From an archaeon (lineage in GTDB: Archaea; Aenigmatarchaeota; Aenigmatarchaeia; GW2011-AR5; GCA-2688965), in contig NZEE01000018.1 in the NCBI GenBank assembly GCA_002688965.1, forward strand, positions 32,541 through 56,783: 24,243 nucleotides of DNA, given 5' to 3'. The notes under the pieces are model-generated. The model did not search any database. It was not told where the DNA came from and saw nothing but the letters and a program-made list of their open reading frames with translations. Shown one piece after another: positions 1 to 7,842 of the stretch. Position 1 is the stretch's first letter. Each line of letters begins with the position of its first letter. The position numbers and the translations under genes were made by a program.

Positions 1-351
1 GGTACTGATTTAGATCCTTCTATTACAAAAGGTGATGGCTTAGTTGGAAGAATTGTAGTAAAAGCTGGTCAAAAAGTTGATATTAAGACTAAAATTAAAG
101 TAAAAGTAAGTTTGTTTGACCATGTGATTGGGTTGAAAGAAAGAATGCCTGTTGGTGGATTGCAAAAATCTGATGTTTTATTGTTAACAGCTGTTGCAGC
201 TAAGACTATAGGAAATGTAATTAGCATGAAAAATAAGAAAGCTGAACTACAGTTGAAAATACCATTTGTTCTTGAAAAAGGAGACAAAATTGCTATTTCA
301 AAACAAATTGGTGGAAGATGGCATTTAGTTGGCTATGGAATTTTTGAATAA
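1..351 (+). CDS. eif2g: Translation initiation factor 2 subunit gamma, C-terminal end (partial)
   Basis: The reading frame is open from base 1 to a TAA at 349-351, so only the last 116 residues are present. It begins GTxLDPxxTKxDxLVG, the signature at the start of domain III of aIF2/eIF2-gamma, the GTPase subunit that delivers initiator Met-tRNA to the small ribosomal subunit. The rest fits beta-barrel domain III (a VGLxERxPVGGLQ-like stretch, then IPFVLEKGDKIAISKQIGGRWHLVGYG, of which only the pattern matters here), a typical end for this factor. The GTPase domain lies upstream, outside the window. No odd features are seen. Confidence 0.93.
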   Translation, partial: GTDLDPSITKGDGLVGRIVVKAGQKVDIKTKIKVKVSLFDHVIGLKERMPVGGLQKSDVLLLTAVAAKTIGNVISMKNKKAELQLKIPFVLEKGDKIAISKQIGGRWHLVGYGIFE

Positions 352-366
352 TTTTCTTCTTAAACG

Positions 367-374
367 TTTATAAA
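367..374 (+). promoter_or_regulatory. TATA box of the 80-residue Cys protein gene
   Basis: The sequence tttataaa ends 22 nt before the ATG at 396. With the usual archaeal TATA-to-start distance, transcription would begin at or next to the ATG, giving a leaderless mRNA. Confidence 0.65.
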
Positions 375-395
375 ATTTAGTTTTGTAAATAATAC

Positions 396-638
396 ATGGT
401 AATTGTAGAAGACGGAGTTTATTATTGCGATTCTTGTAACAAAGCATTAACAGAAGGAGATGTGTTAATTGATACTGAACATAGATTAGCTTTTTGCGAT
501 GGTAGTGAACCTCCTGTAAATGGCGATCCAGCACCTGTTGATGTTAATCATGCTTTTGCATACTCATGTGATCATAATGGTATAATGATCCATGGAAAAC
601 GAATTCATGCTTCTGAATTACCTAAATACTTTGGTTAA
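396..638 (+). CDS. Small cysteine-containing protein, function unknown
   Basis: This is an 80-residue soluble protein. Near the N-terminus it has a CxxC knuckle (C11, C14), then C34 and C58, with H52 and H60 nearby, so a single zinc site is plausible. The centre is Pro/Asp/Asn-rich. A good TATA box sits at leaderless distance from the ATG, which supports it as a real gene with its own promoter, separate from aIF2-gamma upstream. I do not recognise the family. It could be a small regulatory or RNA-binding zinc protein, but nothing in the sequence decides that. Confidence 0.72.
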   Translation: MVIVEDGVYYCDSCNKALTEGDVLIDTEHRLAFCDGSEPPVNGDPAPVDVNHAFAYSCDHNGIMIHGKRIHASELPKYFG

Positions 639-644
639 TAGTTG

Positions 645-652
645 AAAATATA
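645..652 (+). promoter_or_regulatory. Weak TATA-like box upstream of the phosphofructokinase gene
   Basis: The sequence aaaatata would place the transcription start near 674. That lies downstream of the ATG at 665 and upstream of the ATG at 689, so it favours 689 as the translation start. Confidence 0.35.
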
Positions 653-688
653 ATTCTCTTAAAAATGTTATTGTATATATTTGGTAAT

Positions 689-1828
689 ATGAAACATAGA
701 CCTGGTATTTTAACTGGTGGAGGACATATTTCTACATTTCATGCTGGAATGGATGGAATACTGGCTGTATGTCCAGAAGCTGTTGGTTTTATTGATGGAT
801 ATGAAGGATTACATGAAAGAAAGTATGTTACTTTGAAAAGGAAAGACATTCCTACATATCGTGCAGGTTCTATGCTTGGTTGTACACGTGGTAAAGTTGA
901 TATTGAAAAAGCAAAAGAAGCTATGCTTGATGCAGAAGTTGATTCTTTAATTGTTATGGGTGGTGATGACCATCTTGGAGAAGCTGCAAAACTTGCTGAA
1001 GCAGGAGTTAATGTTTATGGTTGGCCAAAAACTATGGACAATGATTTATCACGTACAGCATTTACTGCTGGTTACATAACTGCTGCAAAAAACGCAGCAA
1101 GAGTAATAAGAAATGCTTACAATTGTGCAATGACAAATAGAAAAGCTGTTTTAATTCCAATGTTTGGTAGGAACGCTGATTGGGTTGTTGCTGCTGCAGG
1201 AATGTGGGGAGGAGCTCCATTGATTGTTCCTGGTGAAAAGTACGTAGAAGGGGGGGATGAGGAAAGATACTCTATAGAACAAATATATGCAAAAGTACAA
1301 GAAGAATATGAAACAAATAGAGCAACTTATGGTAGACCTTTTGCGGTTGTTCCTGTATCAGAAGGAGCAGATATATCAGGACTTGATAGTCATTTGAGAG
1401 AAGATGAAGTTGATGAACATAATAATCCTAAAATTGAACCAATGAAATTAGCTCTGGTACTAAAAGATGCTTTCAATGAAATTGGTGGTAGTGATATGCC
1501 AGTTGCAATTGATTGTATAACATATGATGCCATGCGAAATTGCGACCCAGATTCATCTGATTTGAGATTATCTTACAATGCTGGTGTAAGGGTTGCTAAA
1601 GCAGCTCGAGATTTAGAACCATCAGGTTGTGTTATTTTTAGACAGAATAAGGTTTTTGAAGATCTAGCTCCTTTATCAGAAGTATCTGAAACAAGATTCT
1701 TGAGACCAGAAGGATTTATTGATTATGATACTATGACAGTTGATCCAAGCTTTGGGAATTGTTATAAATTATTATTTGGTCCGCCAGTTGAGAAAGATGA
1801 GCTTGTTTATGATATATTGAAAAGATAA
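689..1828 (+). CDS. pfp: Phosphofructokinase family protein, probably pyrophosphate-dependent
   Basis: This 379-residue PFK-family enzyme would phosphorylate fructose 6-phosphate at the committed step of glycolysis. From the ATG at 689 it has a Gly-rich N-terminal loop (GGGH), GGDDHLG at 91-97, PKTMDND at 113-119 with the catalytic Asp, and MFGRNADW in the sugar-binding region. In ATP-PFKs the GGD is followed by Gly and the TIDND motif is preceded by Gly. Here the corresponding residues are Asp and Lys, the established hallmarks of PPi-PFKs. An ATG at 665 is in frame, but the shorter start gives the usual family N-terminus. The N-terminal loop is divergent (HISTFHAG rather than PGxN), so substrate specificity is inferred. 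A membrane pyrophosphatase lies two genes downstream. Confidence 0.82.
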   Translation: MKHRPGILTGGGHISTFHAGMDGILAVCPEAVGFIDGYEGLHERKYVTLKRKDIPTYRAGSMLGCTRGKVDIEKAKEAMLDAEVDSLIVMGGDDHLGEAAKLAEAGVNVYGWPKTMDNDLSRTAFTAGYITAAKNAARVIRNAYNCAMTNRKAVLIPMFGRNADWVVAAAGMWGGAPLIVPGEKYVEGGDEERYSIEQIYAKVQEEYETNRATYGRPFAVVPVSEGADISGLDSHLREDEVDEHNNPKIEPMKLALVLKDAFNEIGGSDMPVAIDCITYDAMRNCDPDSSDLRLSYNAGVRVAKAARDLEPSGCVIFRQNKVFEDLAPLSEVSETRFLRPEGFIDYDTMTVDPSFGNCYKLLFGPPVEKDELVYDILKR

Positions 1829-1832
1829 TTCT

Positions 1833-1840
1833 TTTATATT
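1833..1840 (+). promoter_or_regulatory. TATA box of the PIN-pyrophosphatase gene pair
   Basis: The sequence tttatatt predicts transcription from about 1862, a few bases before the first possible start at 1870. Confidence 0.5.
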
Positions 1841-1869
1841 TCATTAATTCTAAAATTAGTTTAGAGAAT

Positions 1870-2271
1870 ATGGGCTTAATGGTGAGTCTAGTGATTTTGA
1901 TAGATACAAATATGTTATTGGCACAAATTCAATTTAATGCCAATATAATCAAACAACTCAAGAGAGAGGATAAGGAATTAGTTGTACTCACGCCTGTGTT
2001 AATAGAAATTGAGAGATTAGCTATTGGTAGAACAGAAGATGCAATGGCTGCTCGTGTAGCAATAGAGGTTATTGCTAAAGAAAGATTACGTATAATAGAA
2101 GTTGAGTTAAAGCACGGTGATAATGCAATTGTTGAATATGCTAAACTTGTTAAAAGTGATGATATGAGAATTGCAGTTGCAACAAATGATAAGGCTTTGA
2201 TTAATAGACTTGTTTCCAAGAAGATTCCAGTGTATAGGTTAAAGCAAAAGAAGTTGATAGAAAAGGTTTAG
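1870..2271 (+). CDS. PIN-domain nuclease-like protein
   Basis: This 133-residue protein has a PIN fold. An N-terminal hydrophobic strand leads into IDTN (D12). E46 or E48 follow in the second helix, then D84, D97/D98, and VATNDKAL with D107. These give the acidic metal-binding set of PIN ribonucleases. The ending (IPVYRLKQKK) is like archaeal Fcf1/Utp23-type PIN proteins, which act in rRNA processing, rather than classic VapC toxins. No antitoxin gene precedes it, which also argues against a toxin. Starts at ATG 1870, ATG 1879 and GTG 1891 are all possible; the last has a GGTGAG site at 1880-1885. It is followed at once by the pyrophosphatase gene, probably co-transcribed. Confidence 0.78.
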   Translation: MGLMVSLVILIDTNMLLAQIQFNANIIKQLKREDKELVVLTPVLIEIERLAIGRTEDAMAARVAIEVIAKERLRIIEVELKHGDNAIVEYAKLVKSDDMRIAVATNDKALINRLVSKKIPVYRLKQKKLIEKV

Positions 2272-2279
2272 GTGATTAA

Positions 2280-4214
2280 GTGTTGATAATAGCTCCGTTT
2301 ATAATGGGATTTTTTGCAGTTCTTATAGCTGCTATTTTATCTCATAAAATATATTCGCAAAATGATGGAACTGCGAAGATGAAAGAGATTTCAAAGAAAA
2401 TACATGACGGTGCAATGACATTTTTGAATAGGGAATATAAGATTATGATAGATTTTGCTGTAATAATTTTTATTTTAGTTACATTTTTACTTGATCTTAA
2501 TATTGCAATTGCATTTGTTTTTGGTTTTTTCCTTTCCGCACTTTCTGGAAATATAGGAATGCGTATTGCTACAAGAGCAAATGTTCGTACTACTCAGGCT
2601 TGTACTGTTAGCGAACAAAAAGGTATGCTTACAGCATTCCATGCTGGCTCTGCTTCTGGTTTATTTGTTGTTGGTATTGGTTTAGTTGGTATAGCGCTAC
2701 TATATTATATAATTCCTGATGTTGCAATACTTTATGGGTTTGGATTTGGTGCTTCATTTGCAGCTTTGTTTGCAAGAGTAGGTGGAGGTATATTTACAAA
2801 GGCAGCTGATATTGCAGCTGATTTTGTTGGAAAAGTTGAGAAAGGTATGAGAGAAGATGATCCAAGAAATCCAGGTGTTATTGCTGACAATATTGGAGAT
2901 AATGTTGGCGATGTAGCAGGAATGGGAGCTGATTTATTTGAATCTTATGTTGATAGTATTATTGCTGCAATTGCAATAGCTGCATTAGCTTCATTCTCAC
3001 TTTCATTTATACTAGTTGAATATGTTTTTGCAATAGCATCAGCAGGGGTTTTTGCAAGTTTCTTTGGAGTTATTGCTGTTCGTAAACACTTATTTGAAAG
3101 TATTCTGGTTTCATCTGTAATTATGGTTTTGTTGTCTGCGTTTATCAGTATTTTGTATTTGGATAGCGTTACTATGTTTTTTAGTGTGGTTACTGGATTA
3201 ATTGCTGGTCTAGTGATTGGTGCTTCATCAAATTATTATACATCTTATAGATTTAGACCAACTAGAGATATTGCAAATGCTTCTCGTGTTGGCGCTGGAA
3301 GAACTATTACTACTGGTTTATCAATAGGTATGATAAGTACAGTATTTCCTATAATCGCAGTTTCTGGTGCAATATTAGCTTCATATTATTTTTCAGGATT
3401 ATTTGGTATTGCCATGAGTGCTATAGGTATGTTAAGTATAATTGGTGTTGTTTTAGCGTCTGATTCATATGGTTCTATAGCTGATAATGCTGCAGGAATA
3501 GCTGAAATGAGTAAAATTCCTCGCAAAGCATATGTTCGTGCTTCTAATTTAGATGCTGTTGGTAATACTACTGCTGCAGTTGCAAAAGGATTTGCTATGG
3601 GTTCTGCTGCTTTGACATCAGTAGCTTTATTTGCTGCTTATGCAGTTGCTGCAGAGCTTTCAGTAATTAATATTGTAGATCCAACAACAATTGTTGGGTT
3701 AATGATAGGTGGTTTGTTACCATTTGTATTCTCAGCTGTTACAATAAAATCAGTTGGAAAAACTGCTTCTAAATTAATAGATGAAATTCGTTATCAATTC
3801 AAACATCATAAGGTTGATAGCAATAAAGCAGTTACAATAGCTACAGATTCAGCTATAAAAGAGATGATATACCCTTCTTTGATAGCAGTTATCTCACCTA
3901 TTGTTGTTGGCTTTTTATTAGGGCCTGCTGCTTTAGGTGCTATGCTTGCTGGAACAATAGTTACTGGATTTTTGCTAGCTTTAACTATGACTAATGCTGG
4001 TGGAGCATGGGATAATGCTAAAAAGTACATAGAAGCTGGTAAATTACACTTGAGAGGTCCAAAAGCACATGCATTATATAAGAAAATACATGCTGCTTCA
4101 GTTACAGGTGATACTGTTGGTGATCCGCTTAAAGATACTAGTGGCCCATCATTGAATATATTGATTAAATTGATATCTATAGTATCATTATTAGTTGCTA
4201 TTTTACTTGTTTAA
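2280..4214 (+). CDS. hppA: Membrane-bound ion-translocating pyrophosphatase, K+-dependent type
   Basis: This 644-residue polytopic membrane protein hydrolyses PPi and pumps H+ or Na+. Family motifs are present: the substrate loop around DNIGDNVGDVAGM (204-215), NYYTSYRFRPTRDIA (318-331), DNAAGIAEM (402-410) and NAGGAWDNAKKYIE near the C-terminus. GNTTAAVAKG (428-437) has Ala where K+-independent enzymes have Lys, so it belongs to the K+-dependent class. E221 in ADLFESY lies at the position of the glutamate used by Na+-pumping members; in plant H+ pumps it is one helix turn later. Na+ transport is therefore likely but inferred. The GTG start has a GGTGAT site at 2271-2276 overlapping the PIN stop. 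TTG 2283 is an alternative start. Confidence 0.96.
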   Translation: MLIIAPFIMGFFAVLIAAILSHKIYSQNDGTAKMKEISKKIHDGAMTFLNREYKIMIDFAVIIFILVTFLLDLNIAIAFVFGFFLSALSGNIGMRIATRANVRTTQACTVSEQKGMLTAFHAGSASGLFVVGIGLVGIALLYYIIPDVAILYGFGFGASFAALFARVGGGIFTKAADIAADFVGKVEKGMREDDPRNPGVIADNIGDNVGDVAGMGADLFESYVDSIIAAIAIAALASFSLSFILVEYVFAIASAGVFASFFGVIAVRKHLFESILVSSVIMVLLSAFISILYLDSVTMFFSVVTGLIAGLVIGASSNYYTSYRFRPTRDIANASRVGAGRTITTGLSIGMISTVFPIIAVSGAILASYYFSGLFGIAMSAIGMLSIIGVVLASDSYGSIADNAAGIAEMSKIPRKAYVRASNLDAVGNTTAAVAKGFAMGSAALTSVALFAAYAVAAELSVINIVDPTTIVGLMIGGLLPFVFSAVTIKSVGKTASKLIDEIRYQFKHHKVDSNKAVTIATDSAIKEMIYPSLIAVISPIVVGFLLGPAALGAMLAGTIVTGFLLALTMTNAGGAWDNAKKYIEAGKLHLRGPKAHALYKKIHAASVTGDTVGDPLKDTSGPSLNILIKLISIVSLLVAILLV

Positions 4215-4228
4215 GAACAGGATAAAGC

Positions 4229-4238
4229 TATTTAAATA
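4229..4238 (+). promoter_or_regulatory. TATA box of the rpo7-spt4-rps24e-rps27ae operon
   Basis: The sequence tatttaaata predicts transcription from about 4260, leaving a leader of about 14 nt that holds the AGGTG ribosome site at 4261-4265. Confidence 0.65.
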
Positions 4239-4273
4239 TTTGTTTTGAAAACAGATTGATAGGTGTTTTGATT

Positions 4274-4849
4274 ATGTATAAAATTTTAACAATTAATGAT
4301 AATGTTCGAGTACCTCCTATAAAGTTTGATATTCCTATAAAGGATGCTGTAAAGGAGAGTTTACAAGAACAGGTAGAAGGTAGTGTAGATCCTAACCAAG
4401 GTGTATTTTTGGTTGTAACAGAAGTTACTGAGGTTGGTGATGGTAAGATTGTTCCAGAAGATGGTGCAATACATTATCCTTCAACATACAAAGTACTTAC
4501 ATTCAAACCAGAAGAAAATGAGATAGTTCTTGGTGAAATAGTTGATATTACTGAATTTGGTGCTTTTACAAGAATTGGGCCTTTAGATGCTTTAGTTCAT
4601 GTAAGCCAAATTATGGATGATAAAGTTTCATATGATCCTAAAAATGCAACATTTACTGGAAAGAAATCTGGATTAAAATTAAAAGAAGGGGATGTTGTTA
4701 GAGTAAGAGTAGTTGGTGTTTCATTAGGTAAGAATAAAACTAAGATATCATTAACAATGAGACAACCTGAATTAGGTGCAATAACATGGATTGAGAAATC
4801 TAAGAAATCTACTAAGAAACCTGCAAAAGCAGCTGCAAAGAAAAAGTGA
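4274..4849 (+). CDS. rpo7: DNA-directed RNA polymerase subunit Rpo7 (RpoE')
   Basis: This is the stalk subunit of archaeal RNA polymerase (eukaryotic Rpb7 homologue). It pairs with Rpo4, binds nascent RNA and helps open the promoter. The 191 residues comprise an N-terminal RNP-like domain (MYKILTINDNVRVPP onward) and a C-terminal S1 domain beginning near GEIVDITEFGAFTRIGPLDALVH. The S1 domain is followed by a Lys/Ala-rich tail of about 20 residues that the core family lacks. ATG 4274 is preferred over in-frame TTG 4256 because AGGTG lies 8 nt upstream and the TATA box predicts a start site near 4260. It is the first gene of the operon. Confidence 0.96.
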   Translation: MYKILTINDNVRVPPIKFDIPIKDAVKESLQEQVEGSVDPNQGVFLVVTEVTEVGDGKIVPEDGAIHYPSTYKVLTFKPEENEIVLGEIVDITEFGAFTRIGPLDALVHVSQIMDDKVSYDPKNATFTGKKSGLKLKEGDVVRVRVVGVSLGKNKTKISLTMRQPELGAITWIEKSKKSTKKPAKAAAKKK

Positions 4850-4854
4850 TTATT

Positions 4855-5040
4855 ATGGTAAAAAAAGCATGCCAAGATTGTAAGAGAATTGTGGATGAAA
4901 AAGCTAAAGAATGTCATGTTTGCAAAACAAAGAATTTGACAAGAAATTTTCAAGGTTCAGTTGTTATATTTAGTACTGATAGTGAAACTGCTCAGAAATT
5001 GGGAATAACTGCTCCTGGAAAGTACGCTCTTAAAGTATAA
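4855..5040 (+). CDS. spt4: Transcription elongation factor Spt4 (RpoE'')
   Basis: This 61-residue zinc protein is the partner of Spt5/NusG, increasing RNA polymerase processivity. A four-Cys zinc ribbon (C6, C9, C20, C23) is followed by the short beta domain ending ITAPGKYALKV, typical of archaeal Spt4. GTGAT at 4846-4850 overlaps the rpo7 stop codon and lies 4 nt before the ATG, so translation is probably coupled to rpo7. The gene order rpo7-spt4-rps24e-rps27ae is a conserved archaeal arrangement and supports the call. Confidence 0.96.
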   Translation: MVKKACQDCKRIVDEKAKECHVCKTKNLTRNFQGSVVIFSTDSETAQKLGITAPGKYALKV

Positions 5041-5055
5041 TTCTGGTTGATAATT

Positions 5056-5397
5056 ATGAAAATTGAGATTAAAAATGAAAAACAGAATCCTTTTTTGAAA
5101 AGGATTGAATTAAATATTGATATAGACCATACTGAAGAAGCTACTCCAAGTAAGGCTGCTCTTCAGCAATGGGTAGCAAAAGAGAAGAAAAAAGATGTTA
5201 TATCTGTTGAAGTAATTGATATATTTTCAGATACTGGAAAAAATACAGCAGTAGCTCAAGTATTTTTATGGGATGAGAAAAAAGTTGATGATTTATCAAA
5301 ACCTAAAGAGAAGAAAAAGGAAGAAGCTCCTGCAGAGAAAGCTCCTAAGAAAGAAGCCCCTGCTGAAGCAAAAGAAGAGAAAAAAGAGAGTGAATAA
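5056..5397 (+). CDS. rps24e: 30S ribosomal protein eS24
   Basis: This 113-residue small-subunit protein has an N-terminal beta-alpha fold ([16 protein letters not shown]) and the eS24 hallmark [13 protein letters not shown] around residue 35. From about residue 82 it turns into a charged tail of Lys, Glu, Ala and Pro blocks ([13 protein letters not shown] type), about 30 residues of low complexity that is unusual for the short archaeal form. It starts at ATG 5056 rather than the upstream in-frame TTG. The ribosome site is weak (GGTTGAT at 5045-5051). It is the third gene of the rpo7 operon. Confidence 0.94.
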   Translation: MKIEIKNEKQNPFLKRIELNIDIDHTEEATPSKAALQQWVAKEKKKDVISVEVIDIFSDTGKNTAVAQVFLWDEKKVDDLSKPKEKKKEEAPAEKAPKKEAPAEAKEEKKESE

Positions 5398-5399
5398 TT

Positions 5400-5723
5400 A
5401 TGGCTGAAGATAAAAAACCTGGACCAGGAGCACCTGCTCCTGAGGTAAAGGAAGAAAAAAAGGTAAGTAAAGCAGATAAAAAATCACAAAAAGAACGTCC
5501 TAAAAGTAAGAAGAAACATACAATAGTTCAAGTATGGACAAAGTATAAAGTTGATGGTGATAAAGTTACTAGAACTAATGAATCATGTACAAGATGTGGA
5601 CAAGGAACATTTTTAGCAAAATATAAAGATAGAACTTATTGTGGAAAATGTGGTTGGAGTAAAACCAGTTCTAAAGTGCCTGATAAAAAAGAAAAAGCTT
5701 CTGATAAAAAAGAAAAGAATTGA
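5400..5723 (+). CDS. rps27ae: 30S ribosomal protein eS31 (S27ae) with charged extensions
   Basis: The core (about residues 41-88) is the S27ae zinc ribbon: C63-x2-C66 and C81-x2-C84 around a [20 protein letters not shown] segment. Archaeal eS31 is usually only about 50-60 residues. Here 107 residues are encoded because of a 40-residue Pro/Lys/Glu N-terminal extension and a Lys-rich C-terminus with two copies of DKKEK. The N-terminal extension has no ubiquitin-like features, unlike the eukaryotic fusion. Two nt separate it from the rps24e stop. It is the last gene of the operon. Confidence 0.94.
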   Translation: MAEDKKPGPGAPAPEVKEEKKVSKADKKSQKERPKSKKKHTIVQVWTKYKVDGDKVTRTNESCTRCGQGTFLAKYKDRTYCGKCGWSKTSSKVPDKKEKASDKKEKN

Positions 5724-5731
5724 TTTATATA
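5724..5731 (+). promoter_or_regulatory. TATA box of the HAD phosphatase gene
   Basis: The sequence tttatata starts just after the rps27ae stop and ends 22 nt before ATG 5753, the leaderless spacing seen elsewhere in the window. Confidence 0.6.
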
Positions 5732-5752
5732 TCCTATCTTTCTATTATGGTT

Positions 5753-6472
5753 ATGTTCCATCATTCTAAGAAAACGGAAAAACATGAAAACCTGAAATTA
5801 GTATGTTTTGACTTTGATAATGTATTAGTAGATGGTAATTTTCTTGTTACAGCTATGAAATTGTTAGATAATGAGGCAGCTGACTTGAAAATGCTTGCTG
5901 GACTTCTAAAAGGTACTAGAGATCCAGATTATTTTGATGTTTTTATTCAAAAAATTGCTGGGCTTATGAAGGGATTTGAAATAAAGAAACTTAGGGGATT
6001 AATAACTCTTTTAGAACCAATGAATGGATTGAAGCATACTTTGAAGACTTTACATAAGAAAGGTGTGAAAGTTGTTGTTCTGAGTACTAATGATGAAAGA
6101 TTGATAAAGGAATTCTTGGATAGAAATAAAGTTCTAGAATATGTTGATTCTGTTCATGGTATTATTATGGATGTTAAAGATGGTAAATTAACTGGAAAGT
6201 ACAAAGGTAACTTAACTCCTCATCAAAAATTAGATACTTTGAAACAGATTGTGAAAAAATATAATATTGGTGATGATGAATATGCATATGTTGGCGATGG
6301 TTTGACAGATATACCAATATTTGAGAAAATTGACAATGGTATTGTTTTTTGTCCTGATCCTATTACTAAAATTGCAATATTAACTAATGAACATACTGTT
6401 GAGCGAATTAATTCTGGTAAATTGTCTTTAGTTCATGAGAAAGATCTTACAGATGTATTGAAATTAGTGTAA
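5753..6472 (+). CDS. HAD-superfamily phosphatase, SerB-like
   Basis: This is a 239-residue soluble phosphohydrolase. The HAD motifs are in order: I, DFDNV (D20 nucleophile, D22); II, LSTND; III, the Lys in TPHQKLDT; IV, GDGLTDIPIF. A helical cap lies between motifs I and II. The layout matches phosphoserine phosphatase (SerB) relatives, but motif I is DxDNV rather than DxDST and the protein substrate-binding region is divergent, so the substrate is uncertain. ATG 5753 is chosen by TATA spacing. ATG 5747 and TTG 5720 are in-frame alternatives. It has its own promoter although it sits between rps27ae and kae1. Confidence 0.85.
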   Translation: MFHHSKKTEKHENLKLVCFDFDNVLVDGNFLVTAMKLLDNEAADLKMLAGLLKGTRDPDYFDVFIQKIAGLMKGFEIKKLRGLITLLEPMNGLKHTLKTLHKKGVKVVVLSTNDERLIKEFLDRNKVLEYVDSVHGIIMDVKDGKLTGKYKGNLTPHQKLDTLKQIVKKYNIGDDEYAYVGDGLTDIPIFEKIDNGIVFCPDPITKIAILTNEHTVERINSGKLSLVHEKDLTDVLKLV

Positions 6473-6482
6473 ATTCTAAAGC

Positions 6483-6491
6483 GTTTAAAAT
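6483..6491 (+). promoter_or_regulatory. TATA box of kae1
   Basis: The sequence gtttaaaat ends 23 nt before the kae1 ATG, predicting a leaderless transcript. Confidence 0.6.
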
Positions 6492-6513
6492 ACTTTGTTT
6501 CTAATCAGTACTT

Positions 6514-7491
6514 ATGATATCATTAGGTATTGAATCAACTGCGCATACATTTGGTATTGGTATTTTCAAAGATAAGGAATGCTTATCAAATGCCAAAGAT
6601 GTGTATCAGCCTCCTCTAGGTAGTGGTATGAATCCTGCAGATGTGCGTGAACATCATGAAAATGTTAAAGACGATGTTTTGAAAGAATCTTTGGAAAAAG
6701 CTGGAATTGATTTGAAAGATGTAGATATTGTTTCATATTCAGCTGGTCCTGGATTACCTCCTGCATTAAAGGTTGGATATGAATTTGCAGAAGAATTGGT
6801 AAAAAAAGCTGATGCTGAATTAGTTCCTGTGAATCATTGTATAGCTCACATAGAAATTGGAAAGATGTTAGCTGAGTGTAAAGATCCTGTTACATTATAT
6901 GTTTCTGGTGGAAATACACAGGTTTTAGCTTTTACTCGTGGAAAATATAGAGTTTTTGGTGAGACGTTGGATGTAGCTATTGGAAATGCTATTGATAAGG
7001 TTATTAGAGAATTAACAGGAAAATATCCTGGTGGGCCAGAAATGCAAAAGTTAGCTGAAAATGGAAAATATATTAAAATGCCTTATGTTGTTAAGGGAAT
7101 GAATATGTCTTTTTCTGGAATATCTTCAGAAGCTATTCGTTTGCATAAAAATAAGAAAGCTTCTATAGAAGATATTTCATATTCGTTTCAAGAACATGCT
7201 TATGCTATGCTTACAGAAGTTACAGAAAGAGCAATGGCACATACTAAGAAAAAAGAATTGTTATTAACAGGTGGAGTAGCTGCTTCTAAACGTTTACAGG
7301 AAATGCTTGAAACTATGTGTAAAGAACGTGGTGCAGAATATTTTGTTGTTCCTTTTGAATTTGCAGGTGATAATGGAGCAATGATTGCTTGGACTGGAAT
7401 TGTTCAACATGAAAATAAATATGAACAAAAAGTTGAAAGAGGGTTTAATCAGAATTGGCGTACTGATGAAGTTGACGTATGTTGGATTTAG
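6514..7491 (+). CDS. kae1: tRNA N6-threonylcarbamoyladenosine synthase subunit Kae1
   Basis: Kae1/TsaD transfers the threonylcarbamoyl group to A37 of ANN-decoding tRNAs within the KEOPS complex. The 325 residues show the ASKHA fold: GIESTAHTFG at 5-14, the iron-binding H108-x3-H112 (NHCIAHIEIG), VSGGNTQ at 130-136, GGPEMQKLA, SFSGI, TGGVAASKRL and D286 in AGDNGAM. In many archaea Kae1 is fused to the kinase Bud32. Here the protein ends at the Kae1 C-terminus and no Bud32 follows, so the kinase must be elsewhere. The position downstream of rps27ae matches a common archaeal gene order. Confidence 0.97.
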   Translation: MISLGIESTAHTFGIGIFKDKECLSNAKDVYQPPLGSGMNPADVREHHENVKDDVLKESLEKAGIDLKDVDIVSYSAGPGLPPALKVGYEFAEELVKKADAELVPVNHCIAHIEIGKMLAECKDPVTLYVSGGNTQVLAFTRGKYRVFGETLDVAIGNAIDKVIRELTGKYPGGPEMQKLAENGKYIKMPYVVKGMNMSFSGISSEAIRLHKNKKASIEDISYSFQEHAYAMLTEVTERAMAHTKKKELLLTGGVAASKRLQEMLETMCKERGAEYFVVPFEFAGDNGAMIAWTGIVQHENKYEQKVERGFNQNWRTDEVDVCWI

Positions 7492-7492
7492 T

Positions 7493-7500
7493 TTTTTATA
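7493..7500 (+). promoter_or_regulatory. TATA box of the small membrane protein pair
   Basis: The sequence tttttata lies directly after the kae1 stop and ends 21 nt before ATG 7521. Confidence 0.6.
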
Positions 7501-7520
7501 CACTAGTTCTAATGTATATT

Positions 7521-7829
7521 ATGCATAAACAAGAAAACTTTATGGCATCTCTTAGTATTACAGGATTAGTAATTATAGTTATTATTGCATTATATTTTGT
7601 ACTAAATTATTTTATTGCAGATACTGTTCTTAGTGCGGTTATTAGTATAATTGTAGTAATGTTTGGAGTAATTTATTTTATAGGAAAAGAACTTATAGGA
7701 TGGACTATATTTGCAGTTTTAGCAGCTGCAATAGTAGTTGGTTTGTTTACAAGTCATATAACAGCTATTGCAATGGTTGTGGTTGGTTTATGTTTGTTGA
7801 TTATAGGAGCATTGTTGCTTAGAGAATAA
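7521..7829 (+). CDS. Small polytopic membrane protein, function unknown
   Basis: This 102-residue protein is almost entirely hydrophobic, with about four predicted membrane helices (roughly residues 12-30, 33-52, 57-76 and 79-99) joined by very short loops and ending LLLRE. ATG 7521 is preferred over the in-frame upstream TTG at 7479, because the TATA box at 7493-7500 predicts a transcript beginning there. It is followed after 13 nt by another tiny membrane protein with a strong ribosome site, probably one operon. I do not recognise the family. Confidence 0.68.
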   Translation: MHKQENFMASLSITGLVIIVIIALYFVLNYFIADTVLSAVISIIVVMFGVIYFIGKELIGWTIFAVLAAAIVVGLFTSHITAIAMVVVGLCLLIIGALLLRE

Positions 7830-7842
7830 AGGAGGAATAAGT

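Noticed and set aside
1870..2271. VapBC toxin-antitoxin module
   Set aside because: The PIN protein is more like Fcf1/Utp23-type proteins and no small antitoxin gene lies before or after it.
4597..4953. Minus-strand open frame across rpo7 and spt4
   Set aside because: Phe-rich shadow of Lys-rich tails on the other strand; it crosses two certain genes.
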